DNA from: Candidatus Bathyarchaeota archaeon
GTDB taxonomy: Archaea; Thermoproteota; Bathyarchaeia; Bathyarchaeales; Bathycorpusculaceae
Direction of reading: 5' to 3'
DNA length: 64,000 nucleotides
NCBI GenBank assembly: GCA_026414485.1
Contig: JAOAIX010000001.1
Span: 89,502 to 153,501, forward strand
Program-made: the position numbers and the translations under genes
Notes under the pieces: model-generated
What the model was told of the DNA's origin: nothing
The model's database searches: none
What the model saw: the letters and a program-made list of their open reading frames with translations, nothing else
Shown here: in pieces, positions 24,904 through 33,528 of the stretch
Position numbering within the stretch: the first letter of the stretch is position 1
How the letters are laid out: each line of letters opens with the position of its first letter

Positions 24904-25665
24904 ATGGCGCTCGACGACCCACTAACCATCGCTATAATTGTTTCAACGGTAGTGGCAGCCATAGTTTCTTGTGTCGTCGTCATTTTCCTTATGCGTAGGC
25001 GTTACAATCCCCCTCATGTGGTTCCTAAAAAAACCGTAGATAAGAACCTTGGTTTTGTTCCTCCACCACAATACAGGGTCACTAAAAGTGTTCAGTCTAC
25101 AGACGCGTCTCGTGCCAAAGATGAATTACGCATTTTAGAGTTAGAACGGGAAATTTTAGGAGACGCAATCCGGCACTTGTATGAGGCACACGCAGAAGGT
25201 AAAATCACTGAGGCGGAGAGGGATAAACTTGCCAGCTCCTACAAGCAGAGAATGATGAGTGTAAAAGAATCCATTGCGCGTGACGAAACAATCGTGGCGC
25301 TGCATGAATTGGAAAGTATGCAAGAAGACCTAATGAAGATGTTCAGTGAACGCTTTGGGGAGTTAAGCGGTAAAGTCGAGGAGTTACGTGGCAGAATCGA
25401 ACTTAAACCCGTCAAGGAAATTAAAATTCAAATTCCCAAACCGCAGGCTCCTGTTGTTCCTGACCAGATGGAGAAAGAGGAAGAAGCGGAAGAATCGGCT
25501 GAAGAGGGGGCAGGCGTAGAAGGCGAAGAGAAACCCAAAAAGAAAAGGAAACCGCCTTCTGAAAATTCAGCTCAGAAAACTGAAGCAGAACTGAGGATAG
25601 ATGCAATACGCAGCGAAATCGACAAAGTCATGGATAAACTGGGGCAGATGGAAATTGAAAGCTAA
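24904..25665 (+). CDS. membrane-anchored coiled-coil protein of unknown function
   Basis: I do not recognise a family. The 253-residue protein has one N-terminal transmembrane helix (about residues 8-30), a short linker, then charged heptad-rich helices (about 70-165: LRILELEREILGDAIRHLYE and following) and a Glu/Lys-rich low-complexity section (about 190-225) before a last short helix. Its topology suggests a cytoplasmic coiled coil tethered to the membrane. A TTTTTATATAC promoter element lies about 35 bases before the ATG. Its end overlaps rpiA by 11 bases. Confidence 0.75.
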   Translation: MALDDPLTIAIIVSTVVAAIVSCVVVIFLMRRRYNPPHVVPKKTVDKNLGFVPPPQYRVTKSVQSTDASRAKDELRILELEREILGDAIRHLYEAHAEGKITEAERDKLASSYKQRMMSVKESIARDETIVALHELESMQEDLMKMFSERFGELSGKVEELRGRIELKPVKEIKIQIPKPQAPVVPDQMEKEEEAEESAEEGAGVEGEEKPKKKRKPPSENSAQKTEAELRIDAIRSEIDKVMDKLGQMEIES

Positions 25666-26377
25666 TCCTGATTCTGTAGAAATCGCAAAGAAGAACGCCG
25701 CCTTGGTAGCGGTTAAGCACGTTAAAGACGGCAACATCGTGGGTTTAGGCAGCGGCACCACAATTGCCTACGCCATAGAAGCACTGGGTGAACGAGTAAA
25801 AAAAGAAAACCTGAAAGTTTTAGGTGTTCCATCCTCATATCAAGCGTTTGCGTTGGCAGTACAAAACAAGATTCCCGTAACTACACTCGAAGAACACCCC
25901 GTTATAGATGTAAACATTGACGGTGCAGACCAAATCGACCCTAAACTAAACTTAATCAAAGGCATGGGCGCCGCTTTGACAAGAGAAAAAATTGTTGCAG
26001 CGGCCTCAAAACTGAACATAATAATCGCTGACGAGAAGAAACGCGTCAAAATTCTGGGCGAAAATAACCACCCTGTGCCTATTGAAGTTCTCACTTTTGC
26101 AATCGCCCCTGTTACGCTAGCAATAGGGAAACTCGGTGGCAAAGCTACATTGAGAGAAACAAAGGGCAAGCTTGGACCAGTAATTTCAGACAATGGTAAC
26201 CCCATTATGGATGTAACCTTCGGGGCCATCACAGATGCTGCCAAGCTAAACCAACAGCTTAAGATGATTCCAGGCGTTATTGAAACAGGTCTTTTCGTTA
26301 ACTTGGCAGATATGGCTTATCTAGGCACAACTACAGGAACCGAGAAACTGCAAACTGCCAGAAAACAAACCTTTTAA
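25655..26377 (+). CDS. rpiA: ribose-5-phosphate isomerase A
   Basis: RpiA interconverts ribose 5-phosphate and ribulose 5-phosphate, feeding nucleotide synthesis. Motifs match: GLGSGTTIAYAIEALG near residue 30, VPSSYQAF, the catalytic region NIDGADQIDPKLNLIKGMGAALTREKI (shown in part; Asp and Lys ligands retained) and IADEKKR. The TTG at 25655 gives 240 residues, the family length. An earlier start would add an 18-residue tail read out of frame from the upstream gene. Confidence 0.93.
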   Translation: MKANPDSVEIAKKNAALVAVKHVKDGNIVGLGSGTTIAYAIEALGERVKKENLKVLGVPSSYQAFALAVQNKIPVTTLEEHPVIDVNIDGADQIDPKLNLIKGMGAALTREKIVAAASKLNIIIADEKKRVKILGENNHPVPIEVLTFAIAPVTLAIGKLGGKATLRETKGKLGPVISDNGNPIMDVTFGAITDAAKLNQQLKMIPGVIETGLFVNLADMAYLGTTTGTEKLQTARKQTF

Positions 26378-26468
26378 TCAACATAGCCAAATTCAAACAA
26401 ACGGTGCGAGTTTTTGTAGAAATAGACTTAAATGAAGCCTCTGTAATCAAGATAACTGAACCCAAATT

Positions 26469-26575
26469 GCCGGGGTAGCCTAGCCTGGCCAGGGCGCCAG
26501 ACTCATAATCTGGAGAACAATGGTGGCCAACGCCCATGTGTCCAGAGGTCGCGGGCTCGAATCCCGCCCCCGGCA
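26469..26575 (+). tRNA. tRNA-Met (CAT) with a 32-base intron in the variable loop
   Basis: Acceptor arms GCCGGGG and CCCCGGC pair fully. Anticodon stem CCAGA/TCTGG encloses CTCATAA, giving CAT. Between the anticodon stem (ends 26513) and the T stem (GCGGG, begins 26551) there are 37 bases where five are expected. Removing 26516-26547 leaves the usual AGGTC. The junctions can fold as a relaxed bulge-helix-bulge: CTGG (26510-26513) pairs with CCAG (26542-26545), leaving three-base bulges AGA and AGG at the cut sites. CCA is encoded at 26576-26578. The A+G acceptor and missing initiator features fit elongator Met. Confidence 0.92.
26516..26547 (+). other. noncanonical tRNA intron
   Basis: This 32-base segment is predicted to be removed from tRNA-Met by the splicing endonuclease and the exons joined by RtcB. 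The boundaries come from the required five-base variable loop and the CTGG/CCAG helix between two three-base bulges. Shifts of one or two bases would give the same mature sequence because AG repeats at both ends. Confidence 0.7.
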
Positions 26576-26578
26576 CCA

Positions 26579-26960
26579 GAGTTTTCTTTTTTGTCAAATG
26601 TCAATCAAAAATACGTTGCTTTATTGACTTGACTTTGCATAAGTCAAAGGTCAAAACCAGACGTGTGGTGCTCAATGATTTTAAGATTCAGACTTGAAAA
26701 AAGCTGAAAAAGAAGGCAACAGTATACGGCAGGCAATTGTTTTCTTATTCCGCGGCGCAGTAAATTGTGATTCGTCTACTGTGGCTGTGTAGCTTAAATT
26801 GTTTAGGTTGTATGCCATATGTACTTTTTACCTCCAAAATTACCCTTGTGTATCTTTTAGTTCTCAATTACCGGCATTTGATGAAAACAGGTCTTTTTTA
26901 TTAAAAAATGGGCAAGCATTATTTGTTAGCATGCATCAATTATTGGGTTGTGATGATTAC
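26579..26960. other. noncoding gap with a hairpin-like repeat
   Basis: Downstream of tRNA-Met there is a T-run (TTTTCTTTTTT) and then TTGACTT-TGCAT-AAGTCAA at 26629-26647, a seven-base-pair inverted repeat preceded by another TTGACTT copy at 26624. The next gene can be read further upstream than its chosen ATG, but those codons have no family match and no ribosome-binding site, so I treat 26650-26960 as leader. Confidence 0.45.
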
Positions 26961-27788
26961 ATGGGCTCTAAGGTTGGTTGGCAAAACCTGTTTTTGAAGT
27001 GCCGCGAAAATATCCGGTTTCATCTTCAACCTCTTCTCCCTCATCTAAAAGATCCACAGCCTGACCTTGGCCTGGGCGCTGGCGGAGACCAGATGAAGGT
27101 GGCGGATTTAACTGCGGAGATGGCTATTGTAGATGTTTTACTGCAGAATGGTGTTTCTTTCACATTGGTCAGCGAGGAGTCAGGTGTAAAAGAGTATGGT
27201 GCTCAATCTAAAGACTGCTATGTAATAGTTGACCCCATTGACGGAACCACTAACCTAACCCGTGGGTTGCCCTTTTACTGTTCCTCAATTGCTGTCTCAG
27301 ACCAGCCTAACTTGTCCTCAGTTCATGCGGCAATGGTGACTGATTTGTTCCATTTAATTGACTACACTGCTTTCAAAGGTAAAGGCGCCTTTAGGAATGT
27401 AGAGAAAATTGTTCCCTCTAAACTTAGGTCGCTGCAGGATGCTGTGATAGGCTTAGATTTGAACACTTATAAAGTGGCAGAGTTGGCTCCCGTGTTGTCG
27501 GCGTTAATTGCTAACACCAAACATATCCGTCACTTTGGAGCCAACGCTCTGGAACTTTGTTATGTAGCAGACGGTTTAACTGATGCGTTCGTGGATATTC
27601 GTGGCAAACTGCGCACAACCGACGTGGCCGCAGGATTTCTTATCCTCAAAGAAGCCGGAGGAACAATAACCACTCCTGACGGCGGTGAGGTAAACACAAA
27701 ATTAGACCCGCGGCAGACAATCAAGTTTGTAGCCTCAGGCAACCACGACATACACGATTTAATTCTCAATTTGATTAATCAAAAATAA
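26961..27788 (+). CDS. inositol monophosphatase / fructose-1,6-bisphosphatase family enzyme
   Basis: The archaeal IMPase/FBPase family hydrolyses inositol phosphates or fructose bisphosphate with Mg2+. Metal ligands are visible as SEESG near residue 74, DPIDGTTNLTRG near residue 92 and TTDVAAG near residue 219. The ATG at 26961 with TGTGATGA upstream gives 275 residues; the open frame extends 54 codons further but without support. It lies 9 bases before a phosphoesterase gene, so the two are cotranscribed. Which phosphate it prefers is not clear. Confidence 0.85.
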   Translation: MGSKVGWQNLFLKCRENIRFHLQPLLPHLKDPQPDLGLGAGGDQMKVADLTAEMAIVDVLLQNGVSFTLVSEESGVKEYGAQSKDCYVIVDPIDGTTNLTRGLPFYCSSIAVSDQPNLSSVHAAMVTDLFHLIDYTAFKGKGAFRNVEKIVPSKLRSLQDAVIGLDLNTYKVAELAPVLSALIANTKHIRHFGANALELCYVADGLTDAFVDIRGKLRTTDVAAGFLILKEAGGTITTPDGGEVNTKLDPRQTIKFVASGNHDIHDLILNLINQK

Positions 27789-27797
27789 GACCACTTT

Positions 27798-28646
27798 ATG
27801 CTCAAACTTTTACTTCCCTCCCCAGCAGCCCTAATTAAAACTGAAAAGACTAAAACGCTAGTAATCGCCGATCTTCATTTAGGGTGGGAACTGGCTCTTA
27901 AAGAGAAAGGTATCCATCTACCAAGCCAAACCTCCAATTTACTGGAAAAACTCAAAGGTTTACTTGTAAAATACAAGCCTAAAACCTTGACGATTATAGG
28001 TGATGTAAAACACACAATTGTGGCGCGGGAATCTGCTGAATGGAGGGAAATTCCCGAGTTTTTTAATGAAATCAAAAAGTACGTGCCAGAAATCAACATC
28101 GTAAGAGGCAACCATGATGGTAATCTTGAGCTAATGTTGTCTGAAAACGTCAAAATTCACCCCGCTTCAGGGGTGGTTGTAGGCGATGTGGGTTTGTTCC
28201 ACGGACATAAATGGGCATCACCTACACTTTTAGGATGTAAAACCCTCTTGATGGGACATCTGCATCCCACCGTAGTTTTCCATGATCTCGTCGGCTCTAA
28301 ACTTAATAAACAAGTGTGGGTGAAAGCAGAAACATTCTCTGAAGCCCTCGCGGAGATTTTTTTGAAGAAGCATCGTATAAAGTTGGAAGGCACGTTGTCA
28401 GAAACTCTTTATCGCCACTACAAGGTGAAGCTAAAAGTCGAACAGATTTTTGTGATGCCCAGCTTTAATCACCTTTTAGGTGGCAGACCCATAAACGCAT
28501 CCAACCCTGCAGGGAAAGGAGGAGAAGAAATGTTAATTGGTCCCGTTCTGAGGTCAGACGGTGTGGCATTAAAGAACGCGGAGCTATACCTTCTGGATGG
28601 AACATACTTGGGAACTGTGGATCAGTTGCGAAACAGTTTTTTTTAA
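27798..28646 (+). CDS. metallophosphoesterase (COG1407-like)
   Basis: The calcineurin-like phosphoesterase motifs are ADLHLGWE (residue 28), GDVKH, RGNHDGN (residue 102), HGHKW and MGHLHPTV, giving the dinuclear metal site; the second motif has VKH rather than the usual LKH or VFE. The 282-residue protein resembles the COG1407 ICC-like family. After residue 190 a lineage-specific tail continues to the end. Its substrate is unknown; a nucleic acid or nucleotide is possible. Confidence 0.85.
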   Translation: MLKLLLPSPAALIKTEKTKTLVIADLHLGWELALKEKGIHLPSQTSNLLEKLKGLLVKYKPKTLTIIGDVKHTIVARESAEWREIPEFFNEIKKYVPEINIVRGNHDGNLELMLSENVKIHPASGVVVGDVGLFHGHKWASPTLLGCKTLLMGHLHPTVVFHDLVGSKLNKQVWVKAETFSEALAEIFLKKHRIKLEGTLSETLYRHYKVKLKVEQIFVMPSFNHLLGGRPINASNPAGKGGEEMLIGPVLRSDGVALKNAELYLLDGTYLGTVDQLRNSFF

Positions 28647-28856
28647 CGAAAAGTTTAATCACGGAAAATTGAGCCTCATAATTCAAGGTGTGGTCCTCTT
28701 AAAAATAAAGAGCCAAAAGCTGTTGAAACATGAAATTTTTCCAAGGCGACTTGTGATTTACATATGCGTTAAGTTAACTTTGAAATCACTTGTTTTATGG
28801 GACAACCCTTATTGGAGCGAAACATCTCAAGTTACATACAAGGTGATTTGTACAAG

Positions 28857-29456
28857 ATGTCTTCAGATGATGAAAACTCCCCTGAATGGATAAGACGTCG
28901 CCGCAGAAGCCCCTTCGACACGGATCCATTCTTCGGAGATATAGATCACATCTTCCGAGAAATGGAAGAACGCTTGGAAGAGCAATTAAAAGCCTTCACT
29001 GAAAAAATCCCTAAAGATTACGTCAAAGAGCGTACACTTCCAGATGGCAGTACTGTTAAAGAATTTGGGCCTTTTGTGTATGGCTACAGCATGAAAATTG
29101 GGCCAGATGGTAAACCTGAAATTCAGCAATTCGGCAACATCAAAAAATCCCTCAAAGGACCTGAAGTTAAAGAGGAACGCGAACCCCTCGTCGACGTGGT
29201 GGAAACCAACGGTGAAATTCGCGTCGTCGCGGAGCTGCCAGGCGTAGAAAAAAGCGACATCAAACTTCACGGCACCGAGGACTCGTTAGAAATCAGCGTG
29301 GACACACCCCAAAACAAGTACTACAAGGAAGTTCTGTTTCCATCCAAAGTTAAAGTGAGAGAAGCCAAAAGCACATATAAAAACGGTGTCTTAGAAGTAG
29401 TGCTGCCAAAAATGTCTCCGCAAAAACCAAAAGGCGAACAAATCGACATAGAATAA
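28857..29456 (+). CDS. Hsp20/alpha-crystallin small heat-shock protein
   Basis: The 199-residue protein has an N-terminal arm rich in charged residues (RRRRRSPFDTDPFFGDIDHI) and an alpha-crystallin domain from about residue 108 (LVDVVETNGEIRVVAELPGV), with GVLEVVLPK near the end. Small heat-shock proteins hold unfolded proteins in oligomers. The ATG at 28857 has GGTGAT upstream; the 20 codons before it are not supported. The long N-terminal region with a SMKIGPDGKPEIQQFGN segment is typical of archaeal members. Confidence 0.9.
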   Translation: MSSDDENSPEWIRRRRRSPFDTDPFFGDIDHIFREMEERLEEQLKAFTEKIPKDYVKERTLPDGSTVKEFGPFVYGYSMKIGPDGKPEIQQFGNIKKSLKGPEVKEEREPLVDVVETNGEIRVVAELPGVEKSDIKLHGTEDSLEISVDTPQNKYYKEVLFPSKVKVREAKSTYKNGVLEVVLPKMSPQKPKGEQIDIE

Positions 29457-29481
29457 ACCCAACCGTCCACCCTCGAAAACG

Positions 29482-29907
29482 GTGCTGCCGTTGGTAGACA
29501 ACGACGTCAACGAACTTGAACTGCTCAACAAAATCTGTCAAACTGCTAAAAAAGAAGGTAAACTTAGCGGCAAAAACCTTACTGAACTCTACGAACTTTT
29601 CGGTCAACGTTTCACAAAGGCACTGGAAGCTCTACAAGAGAACCGTGTAAAAAAATACGTCTTCCGACCAAGCAATCGCACCGTGTGGATAGTTATTGGA
29701 AAAGAACGTGATTACCTACTTATGCCTGAAGCTGAATTTTGCACATGTAACGATTTCTATTTTCGTGTGCTAGATTGTAAAGTCCACCTGTGTTATCACC
29801 TGATTGCCCAGAAAATCGCGCACAAATTAGGCTGGTTCGAGAAGATAGAGGAACAAGACGACCTCTACAAATCTCTGATGGATGAATGGAAAAAAGCTAC
29901 TGCTTAA
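29482..29907 (+). CDS. SWIM zinc-finger protein
   Basis: The 141-residue protein has a helical N-terminal half and a SWIM-type zinc-binding site, FCTCNDFYFRVLDCKVHLCYHL (quoted ends: CxC, then C and CxH), around residues 88-109. SWIM proteins bind DNA or proteins and in archaea are often encoded beside RadA or RPA genes; here an RPA-like gene lies 900 bases downstream. Start is GTG at 29482 or TTG at 29491. Confidence 0.75.
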   Translation: MLPLVDNDVNELELLNKICQTAKKEGKLSGKNLTELYELFGQRFTKALEALQENRVKKYVFRPSNRTVWIVIGKERDYLLMPEAEFCTCNDFYFRVLDCKVHLCYHLIAQKIAHKLGWFEKIEEQDDLYKSLMDEWKKATA

Positions 29908-29951
29908 ATACCTAAACACTAAATGAATATGCAGCACAAGGAGGAACCAAT

Positions 29952-30077
29952 ACGGACATAGGTGGATACTTCCAAATACTCATAGGCGTACTCATGACAG
30001 CCACATTTGTCACCATCACCCTTATTATGCTTAAAGGCTATTATGGCGAAGACGAGGAAGAAAAAGAAACCGACTAA
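29952..30077 (+). CDS. 41-residue membrane peptide, probable ACG start
   Basis: An AAGGAGG at 29938-29944 is followed after 7 bases by ACG, then 40 sense codons and TAA. The product begins (T/M)DIGGYFQILIGVLM, has one transmembrane helix (about residues 7-27) and an acidic tail GEDEEEKETD. No ATG, GTG or TTG lies at a usable distance; the only internal ATG falls in the middle of the helix. The strong ribosome-binding site and the clean helix-plus-acidic-tail pattern argue for a real gene missed by standard rules. I do not recognise a family. Confidence 0.55.
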   Translation, partial: TDIGGYFQILIGVLMTATFVTITLIMLKGYYGEDEEEKETD

Positions 30078-30095
30078 ACTCCAACCGGCTTCATT

Positions 30096-30398
30096 TTAGC
30101 TTTTACCTTTTCTACACATAAAAATAAACGCCAGCAGAATTAAAGCTCCAATTATTAAACTACCCACAACAACGCAATCTGTGTACGAACTTTCCCCAAA
30201 TATGATCGGAAAAGGACCAACAAAGACTACCCCAAAAGAGCTTGACGAACCACCACCGTTAAACATTACCCCCGTCATCAGCAATAAACTACCAATGAAA
30301 ACTAAAACAAACCCTGCTATAAAGACCAGAAATAGGCACGGTGGTGTTATGCCCAAACCAAATTTTTTGCAATGTAGTTTTTCATTTACACTCAACAC
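30096..30398 (-). CDS. DUF131-like two-helix membrane protein
   Basis: The 100-residue protein has two transmembrane segments (about 18-42 and 72-95) around a loop with VVFVGPFPIIFG, a motif shared with the upstream paralogue and typical of archaeal DUF131/TIGR00304. The GTG at 30398 follows GGGGG and lies 1 base beyond the preceding stop. The protein differs from its paralogue by a Gly/Ser-rich insert before the motif. Function is unknown; a membrane-embedded partner is likely. Confidence 0.7.
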   Translation of the reverse strand: MLSVNEKLHCKKFGLGITPPCLFLVFIAGFVLVFIGSLLLMTGVMFNGGGSSSSFGVVFVGPFPIIFGESSYTDCVVVGSLIIGALILLAFIFMCRKGKS

Positions 30399-30399
30399 T

Positions 30400-30651
30400 T
30401 TAACCCCCAAGAAAATTATATACAAACATTAAAACAATCGCCAGCACCATGAGAACTATTGACAGCACCAAAACAGTTTTTACAACTTCTTTGTCCGTCC
30501 CAAAAATTATCGGCACAGGGCCTATCATAATTACGCCTCCCGCTTTCACATTTCCCTTCTGGCTACTTTTTATAATTGTAATGACTGCTGCAAAAATGAG
30601 GACGGCGACGCCTATTACAATTAATACTAAACCAAGTTCAGCTGTTTGCAT
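30400..30651 (-). CDS. DUF131 family membrane protein
   Basis: The 83-residue protein has two hydrophobic helices (about 6-28 and 57-80) joined by GGVIMIGPVPIIFGTDKE, the signature of DUF131 (TIGR00304), a widespread archaeal family with no known role. It is the first of two tandem paralogues on this strand, transcribed divergently from the RPA gene. Confidence 0.8.
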   Translation of the reverse strand: MQTAELGLVLIVIGVAVLIFAAVITIIKSSQKGNVKAGGVIMIGPVPIIFGTDKEVVKTVLVLSIVLMVLAIVLMFVYNFLGG

Positions 30652-30775
30652 GTTCTAACAAATATTTTAGTAGACCGCAATTTAACAACTTCTACTAATG
30701 GTCAGCAGATGCAAAGGCAGACTTTGCAAACAATTTAAACCTCTGTCAATTAATAGTTGTGTCGGCAACCCAAAA

Positions 30776-31930
30776 ATGACGCCTGAAGATCTAATACAGC
30801 AGATTCTATCAAAGCATACTCAAACTAGTCGAGACCAACTTCTTCAAAAACTAGATGTTGCACGAGCAAAAACAGGAGGATTAATTGCTGACACAACTTT
30901 GCTACGAATGATTGCTCGAGAGTTAGGCGTTGACGTCTCCCAAGAACCGCCCAAACCAAACAATAATTTTCCCCTCAGTAAACTGGTTCCAGGTCTAAAC
31001 AATGTTACAGTAACTGCACGTGTGATTGCCGTTTCTAACGTACACACATTCGAAGGCGCAAAACCTGGAAAGTTCGCTTCAGTAACACTCATAGATCATG
31101 ATACGGTAACTCGCGCGGTTTTGTGGAACGAAAAAGCCGACATGATTGAAACTGGCAAATTAAAAAGTGGACAAATTGCTCGCTTCTCCCACTGCTACAC
31201 TAAAGAAGACCATGACGGCAACGTGGAATTACATTTAAGCGGCAAAAGCCACATCGAACCTGATCCTCCAGACGTCAACGACGAGGATTACCCCCTTTTC
31301 CTCGATACTCACACAGAAAAAATCTGCAACGTCGCTGCCAACAAACATGTTGCCCTCAAAGGCACAGTAAAACAGGTCTTGTCAAAAAGCGTTTTTACCC
31401 GCCAAGACCAAACTGAAGGCACAGCTCTACGTTTTAAGCTGGCCGATTCCACAGGCGAGATAGTGGTGGTTGCTTGGAACGAGAAAGCTCAAGAACTCGA
31501 ACCTCTCCTAAAACCAAACGCCGATGTTCACCTAATCCACGGTCGAGTCAAAAATGGATCCAACGGAGAAACTGAAGTTCACCTTGACAGAGACACCCGC
31601 GTAGATATTACGCACCCTAAGCCACAGTTTACAAAACTAGCAAATTTGGAGGAGCTTTTGGGGAGTGTCAATGTGGAAGCCGAAGTTGCAAGTTTACCTA
31701 TAACTAAGGAAGTTAAAACGACGCAAGGCGAAAAAGTCGGTCTCACCACATTAGACTTAAAAGACGAAACAGGCACAATCCGCTTTACAGCTTGGCGTCA
31801 GCACTCTCAAACAACCAAAGACTTGCTTGTGGGTGAAAAAGTTTGCCTATTAAACGTTTTTGTCAGAAAAGGTCTGGATGGTAAAAAAGAGCTGTCGACA
31901 AAAAATTCAACAGAAATTATACGTCGATAA
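30776..31930 (+). CDS. single-stranded DNA-binding protein, RPA-like with OB folds
   Basis: The 384-residue protein has a helical N-terminal region (MTPEDLIQQILSKH) and three OB folds at about residues 65-160, 180-275 and 285-375, each with the pattern of nucleic-acid binding strands (ASVTLIDHDTVTRAVLWN, LRFKLADSTGEIVVVAWN, TTLDLKDETGTIRFTAWR). Archaeal RPA protects single-stranded DNA in replication and repair. No C-terminal zinc finger is visible. The ATG at 30776 has no ribosome-binding site and may be leaderless or near-leaderless; the upstream 26 codons are unsupported. Confidence 0.88.
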   Translation: MTPEDLIQQILSKHTQTSRDQLLQKLDVARAKTGGLIADTTLLRMIARELGVDVSQEPPKPNNNFPLSKLVPGLNNVTVTARVIAVSNVHTFEGAKPGKFASVTLIDHDTVTRAVLWNEKADMIETGKLKSGQIARFSHCYTKEDHDGNVELHLSGKSHIEPDPPDVNDEDYPLFLDTHTEKICNVAANKHVALKGTVKQVLSKSVFTRQDQTEGTALRFKLADSTGEIVVVAWNEKAQELEPLLKPNADVHLIHGRVKNGSNGETEVHLDRDTRVDITHPKPQFTKLANLEELLGSVNVEAEVASLPITKEVKTTQGEKVGLTTLDLKDETGTIRFTAWRQHSQTTKDLLVGEKVCLLNVFVRKGLDGKKELSTKNSTEIIRR

Positions 31931-32030
31931 AACGCTGCTCTGTATACACAGAGTTATGAGTTATCTTGAATTAGCTCTCTCTGTAACTTAGTCTCAAATT
32001 CAACTTTTAATTAAAAAGTGCGAGTGTGAT

Positions 32031-32141
32031 TTATTCTTCTAAGTTTGGCAAACCTCCAACAATTTTAGCAAGCTGCTCCACTCGTGTTCTATCAAGTTTC
32101 TGCTCTTCCTCTATATCTCTAATGGGGTTAGGTTTTGCCAT
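32031..32141 (-). CDS. 36-residue charged small protein, probably leaderless
   Basis: On the minus strand ATG at 32141 opens a 36-codon frame (MAKPNPIRDIEEEQKLDRTR, then a short tail) ending at 32031. A TTATAAAAC element lies about 29 bases before the ATG, the spacing of a leaderless archaeal promoter, and there is no ribosome-binding site. The peptide is helical and acidic-basic mixed, with no known family that I recognise. A plus-strand frame across the same bases lacks such signals. Confidence 0.45.
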   Translation of the reverse strand: MAKPNPIRDIEEEQKLDRTRVEQLAKIVGGLPNLEE

Positions 32142-32733
32142 GGCAACTGAAGTGGAGAGGCAGTTTTATAACAATTTTCATGTCTCATCCTTCGAACTTC
32201 GAAGTAACTGTGTTTCTTATTTGGGAGTTTTAACATTTTAAGCTCAATATGTTGCGTGTTGATATTGAAAATTTGCAGTGTTTTAGCGTTTTTATTTGGG
32301 TTGCTTTTAAATTAAAACGAAATTGTGGATCTTGTTTTCTATCAGTTGACACGAACTCAGTTCACTTAGTCGACTATAGAAATTTAATTTTTTTAGTACA
32401 TTAAAGTTTAGAGTGTCATCGTTCAGTTGTGCCTCTCTCCAAGTGCTGCTCCGCCGCTAAAACCCATAAAAGAATTTAATTTAAAATAAGAGTAGCATGA
32501 AATGCGTTGTCTTCTTCAGAGAACTTTTTTTATATTAGGAAATGATTAAAATAGTTGAGTTTCAAATGCTAAATTTAACTTTCAAGTGTCCACAGTTAAT
32601 TACAAAATCACTTAAAATCAAAACATTACCTAAGTTTGGATTAAACAAAGGTAACGCCGTTGCTGGGTGCAGCCTCCATAGAAAGTCTCTACAGTGGGGA
32701 TGTAGTATTCAAAATCAAAAGTGATGATTAAAA
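32142..32733. other. AT-rich noncoding stretch before the KaiC-like genes
   Basis: About 590 bases hold no frame with a credible start. The right half contains TTTAATTTTTTTAG near 32387 and AATTTAATTTAAAATAA near 32473, either of which might belong to promoters. A 60-codon frame at 32542 has no ribosome-binding site and no family resemblance. I see no RNA gene. Confidence 0.4.
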
Positions 32734-33408
32734 ATGATGGTAAAAAGGGTTTCAGTGGGTATTCGTGAATTCGACAAGCTAGTTGGAGGCGGGTTTCCAG
32801 AGTTTAGTATGGTTGTTTTATCAGGGAATCCTGGAGCGGGAAAAACCATCTTATCTTCACGGTTTATTTACGAAGGCGTTAATACGTATGGTGAAAATGG
32901 CGTTTATGTATGTTTGGCTGAGAGTATAGAAAAGTTTTTGTCCACTATGAAAGAATTTGGGATGGATTTTGAGCCCTCAATTCAAAGAAAAAAAGTGGAA
33001 ATCCTTGACTTCTCCTTGTTGGGCGACATCGATGTCCAGTTAGCCCTAAACCGTATCTTGGATGCTATAACTTCCATTAATGCCAAAAGAGTAGTTTTAG
33101 ATTCAGTTACTGCGCTTTTTATGGGTCTAAAGACAGAGGCTGAAAAGAGACATACTTTACGTTTAATTTATAAATTAATAAAGAGAACTGGCTGTACCAC
33201 CATCGTGGTGGTTGATGAACCCTTCAACAGCGACCACTCTTGGTATGGGGAAGATTTCATTGCGGATGGCGTTGTATCCATGAGAACAACCTTCGAAGAC
33301 GGTGTGTTACGGCGAAAACTCAGAATTGTCAAAATGAGAGGCACGAACCACACGTTGAGAACTCATAGTTACATAATAACCCTTGCGGGGGTCAAAATTC
33401 TTGGGTAG
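32734..33408 (+). CDS. KaiC-like RecA-superfamily ATPase
   Basis: The 224-residue single-domain ATPase has Walker A GNPGAGKT (residue 30), a catalytic-region TYGENGVYVCLAES and Walker B RVVLDSVTALF near residue 118. Archaeal KaiC-like (RadA-family) proteins are often two-component-like regulators of unknown output. It heads a cluster with a degenerate paralogue and a ribbon-helix-helix protein, upstream of surface genes. Start is ATG; a second ATG follows directly. Confidence 0.85.
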   Translation: MMVKRVSVGIREFDKLVGGGFPEFSMVVLSGNPGAGKTILSSRFIYEGVNTYGENGVYVCLAESIEKFLSTMKEFGMDFEPSIQRKKVEILDFSLLGDIDVQLALNRILDAITSINAKRVVLDSVTALFMGLKTEAEKRHTLRLIYKLIKRTGCTTIVVVDEPFNSDHSWYGEDFIADGVVSMRTTFEDGVLRRKLRIVKMRGTNHTLRTHSYIITLAGVKILG

Positions 33409-33528
33409 AGAGTTTATTAGCCCTAGCATTGCAAATTTCATTTTGAACCTTTGTTTTGATGTAAAAAGTTGCCTCTGTATTTTCTTAGCTACTGTATTCA
33501 GGCAGATTAATTTATGGAGTGAGGTGTG

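Noticed and set aside
26331-26597. Minus-strand open frame with VPGAGFEPATSGHMG
   Set aside because: It is read through the complement of tRNA-Met, a well-known false-gene pattern.
32542-32724. Plus-strand 60-codon frame before the KaiC-like gene
   Set aside because: No ribosome-binding site or promoter spacing and no recognisable pattern.
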